This document shows positions 17,744 to 27,759 of a stretch of 64,000 nucleotides of DNA, piece by piece. The DNA is taken from NCBI GenBank assembly GCA_027013095.1, contig JALUYI010000006.1:1-64000 (forward strand), read 5' to 3'. The notes under the pieces were generated by a model that worked only from the letters and a program-made list of their open reading frames with translations, had not been told where the DNA came from and searched no databases. Each line of letters opens with the position of its first letter. Within the stretch, counting starts at the first letter, position 1. Origin of the DNA: Paracoccaceae bacterium. Lineage in GTDB: Bacteria > Pseudomonadota > Alphaproteobacteria > Rhodobacterales > Rhodobacteraceae. The translations under genes were made by a program, and so were the position numbers.

Positions 17744-18856
17744 GTGCCAAATGTCACACCAAAAAATCCGATCCCCGAGCTGACGATCGTCGTTCCAACC
17801 TTTAACGAGCGGGACAATATCCGCCCGCTGGTGGACCTTTTGGAACGGGCCCTGCCCAAAATCACATGGGAAGTGGTTTTTGTCGATGACGACAGCCCGG
17901 ATGGCACCGCCCGCGAGGTGCGTGCGCTGGCACGTGAAAAGATGAACGTGCGCCTGATCCAGCGGATCGGGCGGCGCGGTCTGGCCGGGGCCTGCATCGA
18001 GGGTATCCTGTCCAGCGTTGCACCCCTCGTTGCGGTGATGGACGCCGATCTGCAGCATGATGAAACGAAACTGGCCGAGATGTTTGCGCTGATGCAGGAC
18101 GACCCAGAGCTGGATCTTGTTATCGGCAGTCGCAACGTGGCCGGAGGCTCGGCCGGAACCGGGCTGTCAGCACTGCGCAAGACCGGCAGTGATCTGGCAA
18201 CGGCTTTGGCGCGGCGGGTTCTGAAGATCACCGCTTCGGACCCGATGAGCGGTTTTTTCATGGTTCGTCGCGGCAGTTTCAACGCCGTGGTTCTGGGCCT
18301 TCAGCAGCAGGGCTTCAAGATCCTCGCCGACATGCTGTCCGCCAGCAAGGGACAATGGAAGGTTGCCGAGGTGCCCTATACGTTTCGCAAGCGTCAGCAT
18401 GGTCAGAGCAAGATGGACAGCGCCGTCACGCTGGAATTTCTCAGCCTGCTGGCGGTGCGGATGACCGGAGGGCTGGTCTCGATCCGTTTTATCCTGTTCA
18501 TGCTGGTCGGTCTGTCGGGACTTGTGGTGCATCTGGCCTTTTTGCGTCTGTTCCTGACCTTTGTTCCCACCGAGTTCATTGTGGCTCAGACCGGCGCGGT
18601 GGTGATCGCCATGACCTCGAACTTTTTTCTGAACAACATGCTGACCTACAAGGACCGCGCCCTCAGCGGCTGGCGATTTTTTCGCGGACTTTTTTCATTT
18701 TACGGGGTATGCTCGGTCGGAGCCGTGGCCAATATCGGGGTTGCCAGCGCAATATATGCGGTGCTGCCCTACTGGGCTTTTGCCGGATTTTGCGGCGCGC
18801 TGGTCGGGGCATTGTGGAACTTTGTCGCCAGCGCACTGGTGACCTGGAAAGCGTGA
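17744..18856 (+). CDS. GT2 glycosyltransferase fused to a GtrA domain
   Basis: A 370-residue protein. Residues 10-240 are a family 2 glycosyltransferase of the dolichol-phosphate-mannose-synthase type (TIVVPTFNERDNI, VFVDDDSPDGT, VAVMDADLQHDETKL). The last 130 residues form four predicted transmembrane helices of the GtrA type (RFILFMLVGLSGLVVHLAFL onward). Proteins of this layout load a sugar on undecaprenyl phosphate and help move it across the membrane. The start is GTG at 17744, just before the conserved domain. The GT39 gene starts nine bases later, so the pair probably adds a sugar to an envelope component. Confidence 0.9.
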   Translation: MPNVTPKNPIPELTIVVPTFNERDNIRPLVDLLERALPKITWEVVFVDDDSPDGTAREVRALAREKMNVRLIQRIGRRGLAGACIEGILSSVAPLVAVMDADLQHDETKLAEMFALMQDDPELDLVIGSRNVAGGSAGTGLSALRKTGSDLATALARRVLKITASDPMSGFFMVRRGSFNAVVLGLQQQGFKILADMLSASKGQWKVAEVPYTFRKRQHGQSKMDSAVTLEFLSLLAVRMTGGLVSIRFILFMLVGLSGLVVHLAFLRLFLTFVPTEFIVAQTGAVVIAMTSNFFLNNMLTYKDRALSGWRFFRGLFSFYGVCSVGAVANIGVASAIYAVLPYWAFAGFCGALVGALWNFVASALVTWKA

Positions 18857-18865
18857 AGATCGTCA

Positions 18866-20392
18866 ATGTCGCTGACTCTTTCGGATATGACCCGACCCGA
18901 GACCAGCGGCAGCGGCACCGACCGACGCCTGTTTCTACGCGTCTTGCTTTATGCGCTGCTGTTCAAACTGCTGATCGTGGCAATCCTGCCTCTGGGGGTG
19001 GACGAAGCCTATGCAACCGCGGTCGCTCAGGAATTCAGCCTCAGTTTCTTTGATCATCCGCCGCTCAGTTTCTGGATGCCGGTCGCCTTTGCCCGGATCC
19101 TTGGGGTCGAAAATGCCTTTGTCTATCGCCTGCCGTTCCTGATTTCCGGGGTTTTGACCACGGCAACGATGTTTTCGCTGGGGCGAGAACTGGCCGGTAC
19201 GCGCGCCGGGTTATGGAGTGCGGTTCTGTTTGCGATGGCGCCGTTTTTTCTGGTCTCAGCCGGATTTCTGGTGGTTCCGGACGGGCCGCTCAGTCTGGGG
19301 CTGGCCCTGAGCGCGCTGTTTCTGGTGCAGATCGTGAAATCCGGCACGCGCGCGCCGCTGCGGCTGTGGATCTATACGGGTCTTGCACTGGCCTTTGCGC
19401 TGGCCTCGAAGTATCAGGCGGCATGGCTGCCGGTCGCGGTCCTGATCTTCATGGTGACAACCCGGCAGGGACGTCGCTGGTTCCTGCAATCCGGCCCTTG
19501 GCTGGCGGCGGCGATCGGCCTCACGGGGTTGGCGCCGGTCATCTTGTGGAATGCCCAGCACGACTGGGTCAGTTTTGCCTTTCACACCAGCCGCGCTGGC
19601 GATGGGTTCAACCTGAAAAACCTGTCTTTCATGCTGCTTGGGCAACTGATTTATTTATTGCCTCCGACGATGCTGGTCTCGGTAACGGCCCTGTGGGATG
19701 CGTTTCGTCATCCGATCAAACCCGAGCGGCTGTTGCTGGCGCTGATTGCGCTCGGGCCGATCCTGATCTTTAATTATGTTTATCTGACCAGCCACAGCTC
19801 GCATGCGCACTGGTCGATGCCCGGCTGGCAACTGGCCCTGCCGCTTGCAGGCGTCTGGCTGGCCGAGCGGCCACGACGCGCCCTGCGCCGTTTCTGGCGC
19901 TGGAGTATCGCTTTTATGGTCATGATCTGGGTGCCATTGCTGATCCTTGCCATTCAGGCCGACACCGGCATCTTTACCCGGGCGTTTTATGCGCGCCCGC
20001 CCAAATGGGACAACACAATCAGCATCAATGGCCTGACCGGCCTGCGCCCGGCCCTGAAGGCGCGGGGATTATGGGCCACCAGCGACGTCGTGATGGCGGA
20101 AACCTGGGCCTGGGCCGGGCGGATCGATGCCGCGCTGGGTTTTGAAAAGCCGATGCGGATCATCGATCCGGTCGGGGCGCATCACTATGTTTACCTTAGC
20201 GACGCCAAGGCGCACGGGCGAGCGCTTTTGATTTTGCCGGTGGTGCTGATCGATCAGAAGGCCGCGGCAGCACAGGCTTTGGCGCAGGCCCGAACCCTGG
20301 ACAAGGAGGCGCAGCTGCTGCCCCCCATAATCCTTGACCGCGGCGCGCAACCCTATATTGCGGTGGTATTGGTGCGCCTGCGCCTGCATTGA
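18866..20392 (+). CDS. GT39/ArnT-like membrane glycosyltransferase
   Basis: A 508-residue multi-span membrane protein of the PMT/ArnT family, which uses polyprenyl-phosphate sugars as donors on the periplasmic side. The N-terminal acidic loop is visible (LPLGVDEAYATAVAQEF, FFDHPPLSFWMPVAF), followed by about ten hydrophobic segments and a soluble C-terminal part. The donor is plausibly made by the GT2-GtrA protein encoded just upstream. The acceptor (lipid A, O-antigen or protein) cannot be read from the sequence. Confidence 0.88.
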   Translation: MSLTLSDMTRPETSGSGTDRRLFLRVLLYALLFKLLIVAILPLGVDEAYATAVAQEFSLSFFDHPPLSFWMPVAFARILGVENAFVYRLPFLISGVLTTATMFSLGRELAGTRAGLWSAVLFAMAPFFLVSAGFLVVPDGPLSLGLALSALFLVQIVKSGTRAPLRLWIYTGLALAFALASKYQAAWLPVAVLIFMVTTRQGRRWFLQSGPWLAAAIGLTGLAPVILWNAQHDWVSFAFHTSRAGDGFNLKNLSFMLLGQLIYLLPPTMLVSVTALWDAFRHPIKPERLLLALIALGPILIFNYVYLTSHSSHAHWSMPGWQLALPLAGVWLAERPRRALRRFWRWSIAFMVMIWVPLLILAIQADTGIFTRAFYARPPKWDNTISINGLTGLRPALKARGLWATSDVVMAETWAWAGRIDAALGFEKPMRIIDPVGAHHYVYLSDAKAHGRALLILPVVLIDQKAAAAQALAQARTLDKEAQLLPPIILDRGAQPYIAVVLVRLRLH

Positions 20393-20422
20393 ACCCTCAA
20401 CTTTGAAGAGGAGGCCAAGGAT

Positions 20423-21199
20423 ATGAGCCGACATTTTGTCGATCTTTCGGTGCCGCTGGAAACCGGAATTGTCAGCGATCCGCCGATCATGCTGCCCGAG
20501 ATTACCTACATGACCCACGACCAGACTGCCGAACAGGTGATGTCATTCTTTCCCGGTCTGACCCGCGAGGATCTGCCCGGCGGCGAGGGCTGGGCGATTG
20601 AGACCATGAAAATCGCCACCCATAACGGCACGCATCTGGACGCGCCTTATCATCACCACTCGACCATGAACCGTGGCGAGCGCGCCATGACCATCGACCA
20701 AGTGCCACTGGACTGGTGCCTGAACCCAGGCGTCAAGCTGGATTTCCGCCATTTTGACGATGGCTATATCGTCACGGCCGGGGATGTCGAGGCCGAACTG
20801 GCGCGGATCGGCCATGAGCTGCGCCCACTGGATATCGTAGTGGTGAACACCTCGGCCGGGGCACATTACGGGCAGCCTGATTATCTGGTGAAAGGCTGCG
20901 GCATGGGGCGCGAAGCCACCCTTTACCTGACGGAACGCGGCGTGCGCGTGACCGGCACCGATGCATGGAGCTGGGACGCCCCCTTTCCGTTGACGGCACA
21001 GGAATATGCCAAGACCCACGACGCCTCAATCATCTGGGAAGGGCACCGTGCCAGCATGGAAATTGGCTATTGCCACATGGAGAAACTGGCCAATCTGGAT
21101 AGTCTGCCCGCGGACGGATTCGAGATTTCCTGTTTTCCCTACAAGATCAAGGGCGCCAGCGCAGGCTTTATCCGCGCGGTCGCCATATTCGAGGAGTAG
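20423..21199 (+). CDS. cyclase-family metal-dependent hydrolase
   Basis: A 258-residue protein of the cyclase/kynurenine-formamidase-like family. The metal-binding signature THNGTHLDAPYHHHS lies near residue 72, and the catalytic His region is close to the end of the protein. Members hydrolyse cyclic amides, formamides or activated esters; the substrate here is unknown. A good AGGAGG-type site precedes the ATG. The FAH-family gene follows after five bases, so the two probably act in one degradative route. Confidence 0.88.
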   Translation: MSRHFVDLSVPLETGIVSDPPIMLPEITYMTHDQTAEQVMSFFPGLTREDLPGGEGWAIETMKIATHNGTHLDAPYHHHSTMNRGERAMTIDQVPLDWCLNPGVKLDFRHFDDGYIVTAGDVEAELARIGHELRPLDIVVVNTSAGAHYGQPDYLVKGCGMGREATLYLTERGVRVTGTDAWSWDAPFPLTAQEYAKTHDASIIWEGHRASMEIGYCHMEKLANLDSLPADGFEISCFPYKIKGASAGFIRAVAIFEE

Positions 21200-21204
21200 C
21201 GCCA

Positions 21205-22140
21205 ATGCGCCTTGCCACCGTTCTAAAGGATGGCGCGCAGCGCGTCGTTGCCGCGATAGACGATGAAACGCTGCTGGATCTGGACCGCGCCGCCGAACTG
21301 GCCCGCTATGAAACCCGGGTTTTTACGGATATGCTGAGCGTGATCGAAGACGGCGATTACGGGTTGGAGCAGGCCCACGGCCTGTTGCGCCGCTCTGACC
21401 GGCGCGCCTTGCTCAAGGTTGCTGACGTGACCTTTCTGCCGCCCCTGATGCCGGTTCAGTATCGTGATTGTCTGGTGTTTGAAAAACACCTTCGAAACAG
21501 CTTTGCGGCGGCGGAAAAAATCACCGGCCAGAGCCTCGACATCCCTCCGGTCTGGTATCAGCAACCGGTTTATTACAAGGGCAACCGAATGTCCTTTGTC
21601 GGTCATGGCGCAGATGTGATCTGGCCGCATTATGCGAGCTTTCTGGATATCGAGCTGGAGTTGGCAATCATTGTTGGCAAAAAGGGCAAGGACATCACCC
21701 CCGAACAGGCTCCGGATTATATCTACGGCTACACGATCCTGAACGACATATCAGCGCGGGATGCACAGATGGTGGAGATGCCGGGTCAACTGGGGCCGGC
21801 CAAGGGCAAGGATTTTGACACCGGAAATATCCTTGGCCCCTATATCCTGACCGCGGATGAGGTTGAACATCCGGTCGCATTGCAGATGCAGGCGCGGGTC
21901 AACGGCGAGCTCTGGGGTGGCGGCAACAGTCGGGACATGCACCACGATTTTGCCGATATTCTGGTCCATGTCTCGGCCAGCGAAACGGTTTATCCCGGCG
22001 AGGTGATCGGCTCGGGCACGGTGGGAACGGGCTGCGGCCTTGAAAGCGGGCGCCGCCTGTCACCGGGCGACTCGTTTGAACTCAGCATCGAAGGGATCGG
22101 CACATTAGCCAACCGCATCATTCGTCCGGACGGACCATAA
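21205..22140 (+). CDS. fumarylacetoacetate hydrolase family protein
   Basis: A 311-residue FAH-fold hydrolase or decarboxylase. The metal ligands are found in FLDIELELAIIVGKKGKDI and YGYTILNDISARDAQ, and the C-terminal active-site lid reads GTVGTGCGLESGRRLSPGD. Typical reactions are C-C bond cleavage of acylpyruvates or oxaloacetate decarboxylation. It forms an operon with the cyclase-family gene five bases upstream. The exact pathway is not evident. Confidence 0.9.
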   Translation: MRLATVLKDGAQRVVAAIDDETLLDLDRAAELARYETRVFTDMLSVIEDGDYGLEQAHGLLRRSDRRALLKVADVTFLPPLMPVQYRDCLVFEKHLRNSFAAAEKITGQSLDIPPVWYQQPVYYKGNRMSFVGHGADVIWPHYASFLDIELELAIIVGKKGKDITPEQAPDYIYGYTILNDISARDAQMVEMPGQLGPAKGKDFDTGNILGPYILTADEVEHPVALQMQARVNGELWGGGNSRDMHHDFADILVHVSASETVYPGEVIGSGTVGTGCGLESGRRLSPGDSFELSIEGIGTLANRIIRPDGP

Positions 22141-22391
22141 CGGGTGCAGCTTGGCCAGAAACACAACTTTAGCGGGTATAAGCGCTGAAATTTGGTTGTA
22201 TTTTGGTAACGACGACGATCGAAGCATGGGAAAAATAGCTGGGTTCTTCCTTTCAATTCCGGCTGGCGTATAGTTTGCGCGGATTGATGAAATTGATACA
22301 TTCCGGGGCCAGCCTTGGGGCACGCGGCCTGCGGGTTTTCGGAATCGGCCGGAGTATGTCCGTGCGCGGCCAGCATTGGATGGATGAACAT

Positions 22392-24203
22392 ATGATTTTT
22401 CAGGTCAGAAAATCGCGCGCCGCCGGAGTATGCCGGCCGGCGTCACGGGGGGTATGGTTCGCGGCCGCATTCATGATGGGGGTGCTCTATCTTGAGGGCG
22501 GGCCCGTCGCCGGCGCGCTTGAGGCCCAGACCAGCATGCAGGATCGCTTGCGCCTGCAGGCCCAAAAGGCACAGTACGACGCCAATGTGCCCAAAACTAT
22601 CGTCGAGCTGCAGCAGTTCCGAACCGAACGCACCGTCAACCAGCCTGCCGGGGGGACGATCAGCCTGATCTCGTTGAACCCTGATATTAACAGCTGGTTC
22701 CTCTTGAAGGTCCGCGGTGCCAAAGATCGCGCGGCCCGGCAATACCACCTTGAGAACGTCAATCCCGCAACCCAGAAAATAACCTTGGAGAGCACCCCGC
22801 GAACGCACATCATGGTCACCGGCCCCAGCGGGGTCTATCGCTGTATTCCCTGGCAGGGCACCCATGATCAACTGGCCCGGGCACGCGGCAGCGGGCTGCC
22901 GTTTGCGCCGATTTGCGGCGGGCGGATTTATCTGCGCAACGTGGTGCATGGTTCGCGCACAACGCTTGAGGCGACGACCGAGTTCCTGCGCGACAATGTC
23001 TGGATGGGAGAATCGATCGTCGGCTTTGTCAAAAGCGCCTTTTTCAAGGATTCGCAGATGGAAACCGCGAAACAGGTCAAGGCCCGCACCGAAGGTGTTT
23101 TGCCCGAGGGGCTGGTTCCAACCCGGATGCAGCAGGCGCCGGTCATTCAGGCGCGTATGAGGCTAAAGTTGGAGGGCGCCCCCAAAGACCGGATTCGCAT
23201 GGGGGCATGGTATCCGGTCCAGAACCTGCCGGGCGTTTATGCCACTGCTATACAACCGGCCTTGATCAGCCGCGATATCCTCCGCGACGGAGGGGCGGCA
23301 AACCCGCTGGACGCCAAGGAATCCCGCGCCCTCAGCTACCTCGTTGCCTTTGACATGACACGGTTCAAGCTGGGCTATGAAGTGGGAACCACGCATCCTC
23401 GCGTCAATTGGTCGTCGCGCCCGTCGGGGGCAGGACGGGATGACCGTTTGCCGGGGCCCGACGGCATTGGCACCGTGCGCCCGCTGGTCAACACTGGCAT
23501 GATCAGCCCGCGGGATGCCAAACTGGCCATCGCCACCTTTACCGCTGGCTTCAAACGTGACCACGGTGCGTTCCGCTGGGGACCGAATGCCACCCGCGAC
23601 CACGGCAAGCATTACGGTTTTCTTGTGCATGGGGTCGTTGAAAGCAAGCTCAAGAACGATCTTGCCACGCTTTTCGTGCTGGATGATGGCTCGATTCACA
23701 TGAAAACATGGCAGGAGAGCGACAACAAGCTGTTGGCCCATATCCGCTTTGCCCGGCAGAACGGCGTGCCGCTGGTGGTCCGCGACGCCAAAACGGGACA
23801 ACCGACACCGGGCGCGCTGGTGCGCTACTGGGGGCCCGGAAACTGGTCCGGCTCGGCCAAGGCCGACCTGCGCACGCTGCGTGCCGGAGTCTGCATGCGC
23901 ACAACCAAGACCAAGCAATACCTGATTTACGGGTATTTTTCCACTGCGACCCCGTCGGCAATGGCACGCACCTTTCAGGCGATCTCGTGCGATTATGCGA
24001 TGCTTTTGGACATGAACGCACTGGAACACACGTATCTGTCGCTTTTCGTGCGCAATAACGGAGGCATCCAGACCGAGCATCTGGTCGCGGGGATGGCCCT
24101 TGTGGACCGGCGAAAACGCAATGGCAAACGGGTGCCACGGTTCTTGGCCTATCCGGACAATCGGGACTTTTTCTACCTGATGCGAAAGGACAATCCAAAT
24201 TGA
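22392..24203 (+). CDS. secreted protein of unknown function, possibly phosphodiester-glycosidase-like
   Basis: About 603 residues with a long N-terminal signal (RKSRAAGVCRPASR then GVWFAAAFMMGVLYL). The mature part begins with a Gln-rich helix. The C-terminal third has segments that recall the phosphodiester glycosidase (NAGPA) fold: GKHYGFLVHGVVES, RAGVCMRTTKTKQYLIYGYF and CDYAMLLDMNALEHTYLSLF, the last standing where that family has LDGGGS. I do not see the key Gly-rich motif, so this is tentative. ATG at 22392 is chosen for the signal peptide; ATG at 22287 and TTG at 22275 are alternatives. Its stop overlaps the TTG start of the next gene, so the two are coupled. Confidence 0.6.
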   Translation: MIFQVRKSRAAGVCRPASRGVWFAAAFMMGVLYLEGGPVAGALEAQTSMQDRLRLQAQKAQYDANVPKTIVELQQFRTERTVNQPAGGTISLISLNPDINSWFLLKVRGAKDRAARQYHLENVNPATQKITLESTPRTHIMVTGPSGVYRCIPWQGTHDQLARARGSGLPFAPICGGRIYLRNVVHGSRTTLEATTEFLRDNVWMGESIVGFVKSAFFKDSQMETAKQVKARTEGVLPEGLVPTRMQQAPVIQARMRLKLEGAPKDRIRMGAWYPVQNLPGVYATAIQPALISRDILRDGGAANPLDAKESRALSYLVAFDMTRFKLGYEVGTTHPRVNWSSRPSGAGRDDRLPGPDGIGTVRPLVNTGMISPRDAKLAIATFTAGFKRDHGAFRWGPNATRDHGKHYGFLVHGVVESKLKNDLATLFVLDDGSIHMKTWQESDNKLLAHIRFARQNGVPLVVRDAKTGQPTPGALVRYWGPGNWSGSAKADLRTLRAGVCMRTTKTKQYLIYGYFSTATPSAMARTFQAISCDYAMLLDMNALEHTYLSLFVRNNGGIQTEHLVAGMALVDRRKRNGKRVPRFLAYPDNRDFFYLMRKDNPN

Positions 24204-25207
24204 ACCCTGCAGGTTTTGCGCTGATTGCCTTGCTCCCGGTCCTGACTGCCGGTGCCGGCAACGCGCAAAGCCTGCGAGAAACCAACACCGCCCTGTTGAA
24301 GAAACTGCAGGTCGAGCGCGCCTTGAGCGCCGACAGCATCAACAGGATTGCCAGAATTCTGGCGCGCTCGGGGATCGCCGGGCAGGGCAACCCCCTGATC
24401 TCCAGCCACCCCCTCAGCGAGGCGGAATGTCGCCGCCGGGCCGGAACCGGGCCAGATAGCGTTCTGGTGCAGAACCCGCGATTTCAGGCAATCTGCGGTG
24501 GGCCGAACCTTGTCCCCCTCTACGATCCCAAGACCCAGCAGCCCGAAGACGCCAAGGTCTGCATCGACAAGTTTGAGTTTCCAAACCTCGCCTGCACCTA
24601 TCCCGTAGTCTGGGTCAAAGCCTCAGAAGCTGCCCAGATCTGCGCCGCCGAAGGAGAGCGCCTGTGTGATGCCCATGAATGGGAGGGCGCCTGTCAGGGA
24701 AACCTACAGCCGCCGGATTACCGCTTTGATCTGGCCCGCGGAAAGGATTCCGAAAGCGCGGTTGAGCTGATGCGCGCGGTCCACAACAACAAATACGCCA
24801 AAAGCAAACGCTGGAGCTATGGCAAGGCGTATCAGCCAGGGGTCTGTGCCGCAAACAGTTCCAAGACGCCAGGGTGTGACGGGGGCAGCTATGGCAAGTG
24901 CGGCTCGAACACATATCCCACGGGATCGTTCAAGACCTGCAAAAGCCCGCTTGGCGTTTTTGATCTCAATGGCAACGCAGCCGAGCACATGAACCTGCCG
25001 CTGGCGCCAGATCAAATGGCCAGCGCCGGCAGCCGCAAACTGGGCGTCACCGAGATGAAAGGCAGCTGGTTCATTTTTGACAAATTTCGCGCCCATCCCG
25101 ACTGGTGCCGCTGGCGCGCCCCATTCTGGCACGGGACCCGGGTGCTTAGCCCGCAAAGCCATGCCAATTACCATCTGGGGTTCCGCTGTTGCAAGACGTT
25201 GGAGTGA
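24200..25207 (+). CDS. secreted SUMF1/formylglycine-generating-enzyme-like protein
   Basis: A 335-residue exported protein with signal peptide ALIALLPVLTAGAGNAQ. The SUMF1 fold is visible: CIDKFEFPN, PVVWVKASEAAQICAAEGERLCDAHEWEGAC, GVFDLNGNAAEHM, and the terminal YHLGFRCC. The Cys-rich content (at least a dozen Cys) fits an exported, disulfide-bonded form. Family members include formylglycine-generating and EgtB/PvdO-like oxidases; the active Cys pair cannot be assigned by eye. The start is TTG at 24200, overlapping the upstream stop, so it is coupled to the unknown secreted protein and may act on or with it. Confidence 0.82.
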   Translation: MNPAGFALIALLPVLTAGAGNAQSLRETNTALLKKLQVERALSADSINRIARILARSGIAGQGNPLISSHPLSEAECRRRAGTGPDSVLVQNPRFQAICGGPNLVPLYDPKTQQPEDAKVCIDKFEFPNLACTYPVVWVKASEAAQICAAEGERLCDAHEWEGACQGNLQPPDYRFDLARGKDSESAVELMRAVHNNKYAKSKRWSYGKAYQPGVCAANSSKTPGCDGGSYGKCGSNTYPTGSFKTCKSPLGVFDLNGNAAEHMNLPLAPDQMASAGSRKLGVTEMKGSWFIFDKFRAHPDWCRWRAPFWHGTRVLSPQSHANYHLGFRCCKTLE

Positions 25208-25214
25208 CCGGTGC

Positions 25215-26840
25215 TTATGGCTTAGACTCCGATGCTGCGCGCAGGTTTTCGATCAGGCCGCGGGTTGACGCGTCCTTGTCCCGGATCTCGCCGCCCGAGA
25301 TCATCGGCAGCAGGTCTTTTGCCAAGGATTTGCCCAGTTCCACCCCCCACTGGTCAAACGGGTTCGTGCCCCAGATCATGGCTTCGGTAAAGACCCGGTG
25401 CTCGTATAGCGCAATGATCTGACCCAGTGCAAATGGCGTCAGCTTTGGGTAGGTCAAGGTCAGAGACGGGCGGTTGCCGGGAAACTGGCGCTGGGCGGCC
25501 TGCCGTTCCAGTTCATCGCCGGAATAGCCCAGCTGGGCCGCGATCTGTCGCGCCGTCTGGATATTGCGACCCCGCATCAGGGCCTCGGACTGGGCCAGAC
25601 AATTGGCCTGCAGCAGGCGGTGTTGTTCGGCCAGATCGGGTTCGTGGCCACGCCGGGCCAGCAAGAACTCGGCAGGAACCACACGCGTGCCCTGATGCAA
25701 TAGCTGATAGAACGCATGCTGGCCATTGGTGCCCGGCTGTCCCCAGACGATGGGGCCGGTGGGTTCGCTGGCCGGGGTGCCGGCCTCGGTCACGCTCTTG
25801 CCGTTGCTCTCCATGTCGAGCTGTTGGAAATAGGCCGGAAGATGCGTCAGGCGCTGGTCATATGGCAGAATGGCGCGGGTCGGATAGCCACAGATATCGT
25901 TGTGCCACACCCCGATCAGCCCCAGCAGAACCGGCATGTTCTGCATAAGCGGCGCGGTCTGGAAATGCCGGTCCATCGCCTGCCCACCGGCAAGGAACGC
26001 GGAAAAATTCTCGGGCCCGATTGCCAGCATCAGCGACAGCCCCACCGGCCCCCACAGCGAATACCGCCCCCCGACCCAGTCGGCAAAACCAAAGACCCGC
26101 TCGGCCGGAATCCCCAGCGCCGCCGCCTTGTCGATTGCACTGGAAACCGCGACCAGATGTGCGGACGCGCGAGATCCGATCGCAGAGCCCAACCAATCGA
26201 TCGCCACCTTTGCGTTGGTCATCGTCTCGACCGTGGTAAAGGTTTTGCTGACGATGACGATCAGGGTTTGCGCAGGGTCAAGCCCCTTTAACGTGTCGGA
26301 AATATCCGCCGGATCGACGTTGGCAACAAAATGCACCCTTGGGCCATTGTGATAGGGCTGAAGGGCGGCAACCGCCATGCGCGGACCTAGGTCCGAGCCG
26401 CCAATGCCGATATTGACCACATCGGTGATCCTCTGCCCGGTGGCGCCTCGAATTTCGCCGTGTCGCAGGCCGTGGGCAAAGCGTGCCATCCGATCCCGGG
26501 TTGCCCGCACGGTTGGCATGACGTCCTGACCATCGACAAGAATCCGGGCCCTCTTGTCAGCCCGCAGGGCGGTGTGAAGGGCAGCGCGATCCTCGGCCCT
26601 GTTGACCTTGGCCCCGGCAAACATGGCGTCTCGGCGTGGCTCCAGCCGGGCAGCGCGGGCCAGAGACAAAAGCAGCGCGCGACCTTTTGAATCGAGGTTG
26701 GTCTTGGAATAGTCCAGCAACAGATCGTCGCTTTGGACGGAAAAGGACTGAAACCGCCCGGGCCTGTCGAACAAGGCCATAATCGAGCGCTTTCCGACCG
26801 TGGCCCAATGCGCGTGAAGGGCGTCCCATTCTGCGTTCAT
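25215..26840 (-). CDS. pgi: glucose-6-phosphate isomerase
   Basis: A 541-residue PGI that interconverts glucose-6-phosphate and fructose-6-phosphate. Signature motifs are present: VNIGIGGSDLGPRM, SKTFTTVETMTNA, GGRYSLWGPVGLSLML with the sugar-binding loop, ESNGKSV, and the active-site GQPGTNGQHAFYQLLHQG. Length is standard. It is monocistronic and convergent with the SUMF1-like gene, with only seven bases between stops. Confidence 0.97.
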   Translation of the reverse strand: MNAEWDALHAHWATVGKRSIMALFDRPGRFQSFSVQSDDLLLDYSKTNLDSKGRALLLSLARAARLEPRRDAMFAGAKVNRAEDRAALHTALRADKRARILVDGQDVMPTVRATRDRMARFAHGLRHGEIRGATGQRITDVVNIGIGGSDLGPRMAVAALQPYHNGPRVHFVANVDPADISDTLKGLDPAQTLIVIVSKTFTTVETMTNAKVAIDWLGSAIGSRASAHLVAVSSAIDKAAALGIPAERVFGFADWVGGRYSLWGPVGLSLMLAIGPENFSAFLAGGQAMDRHFQTAPLMQNMPVLLGLIGVWHNDICGYPTRAILPYDQRLTHLPAYFQQLDMESNGKSVTEAGTPASEPTGPIVWGQPGTNGQHAFYQLLHQGTRVVPAEFLLARRGHEPDLAEQHRLLQANCLAQSEALMRGRNIQTARQIAAQLGYSGDELERQAAQRQFPGNRPSLTLTYPKLTPFALGQIIALYEHRVFTEAMIWGTNPFDQWGVELGKSLAKDLLPMISGGEIRDKDASTRGLIENLRAASESKP

Positions 26841-27015
26841 GTCCTGTCCTTCTCCGGGTCTCTGCTGCTGGTCTTGGCCGTTTGGCGTGGTCCCACCTTA
26901 TCCCGCTCTAACACCAAGGGAAACGCCTGCAACCTTGACCTCGGCGGAAATTTGACGGCATCTGCGCGCCTGACCACCGGCTCGCAAGACGGGCGTTAAT
27001 GATGGAGCTCTGCCG

Positions 27016-27759
27016 ATGAAACCATTTCTGATCCTGCAGTTGCGCCCCGAAACCGAGGCCTCTGACAGCGAATACCGCGCATTTCTTGAGAAGGGCGGTC
27101 TTGATCCCGGGCAAGCGCGACGTCTTCGGCTGGATCAGGAGGCCCTGCCCGAGGGGCTGTCGTTGCAGGATTACGCGGGCGTGATCGTCGGCGGCGGGTC
27201 CGGCTGTATCAGTGACCCGCCCGAGCAGAAATCAGCAGTTGAAACGCGCATCGAACGGGCGGTCCTAGGCCTGATGCCCGAGATCACCAACCGGGACGTG
27301 CCTTTTCTGGGATGCTGCTATGGTATCGGGATTCTTGCCCATCACCTCGGGGCACAGGTCAGCAAGGCGCGCTATGGCGAACGCGTCGGGACGGCGGATT
27401 GCACCCAAACAGCGGCGGGGCGCGGCGATCCCCTCATGGCGGGCCTTCCGACACGGTTTAGCGCCTTTGTCGGGCACAAAGAGGCCGTGCAGGATTTGCC
27501 GGCAGGCTGCGCCCATCTGGTGTCCTCTGACAGCTGTCCCTACCAGATGATCCGTTACGCCCGGAACGTCTATGCGACTCAATTCCACCCCGAAGCGGAC
27601 AGCGACGAGTTCGCCCTGCGGATCAACATATACCGCCACCGGGGTTATTTCCCGGCAGACGAGGCGGAGGACATGATCAAAATGTGTCACGCGGCGATGG
27701 TGGACACGCCAAAACGGATCCTGCAGAATTTCGTCTCACGCTATCGGCAGACAGATTGA
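27016..27759 (+). CDS. class I glutamine amidotransferase-like protein
   Basis: A 247-residue stand-alone GATase1 domain. The nucleophile elbow is FLGCCYGIGILAHH, and the His-Glu pair is in ATQFHPEADSDEF. It resembles the GMP-synthase-like amidotransferases that hydrolyse gamma-glutamyl compounds or peptides, with no synthetase domain attached. The substrate is unknown and no partner gene is adjacent. Confidence 0.85.
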   Translation: MKPFLILQLRPETEASDSEYRAFLEKGGLDPGQARRLRLDQEALPEGLSLQDYAGVIVGGGSGCISDPPEQKSAVETRIERAVLGLMPEITNRDVPFLGCCYGIGILAHHLGAQVSKARYGERVGTADCTQTAAGRGDPLMAGLPTRFSAFVGHKEAVQDLPAGCAHLVSSDSCPYQMIRYARNVYATQFHPEADSDEFALRINIYRHRGYFPADEAEDMIKMCHAAMVDTPKRILQNFVSRYRQTD

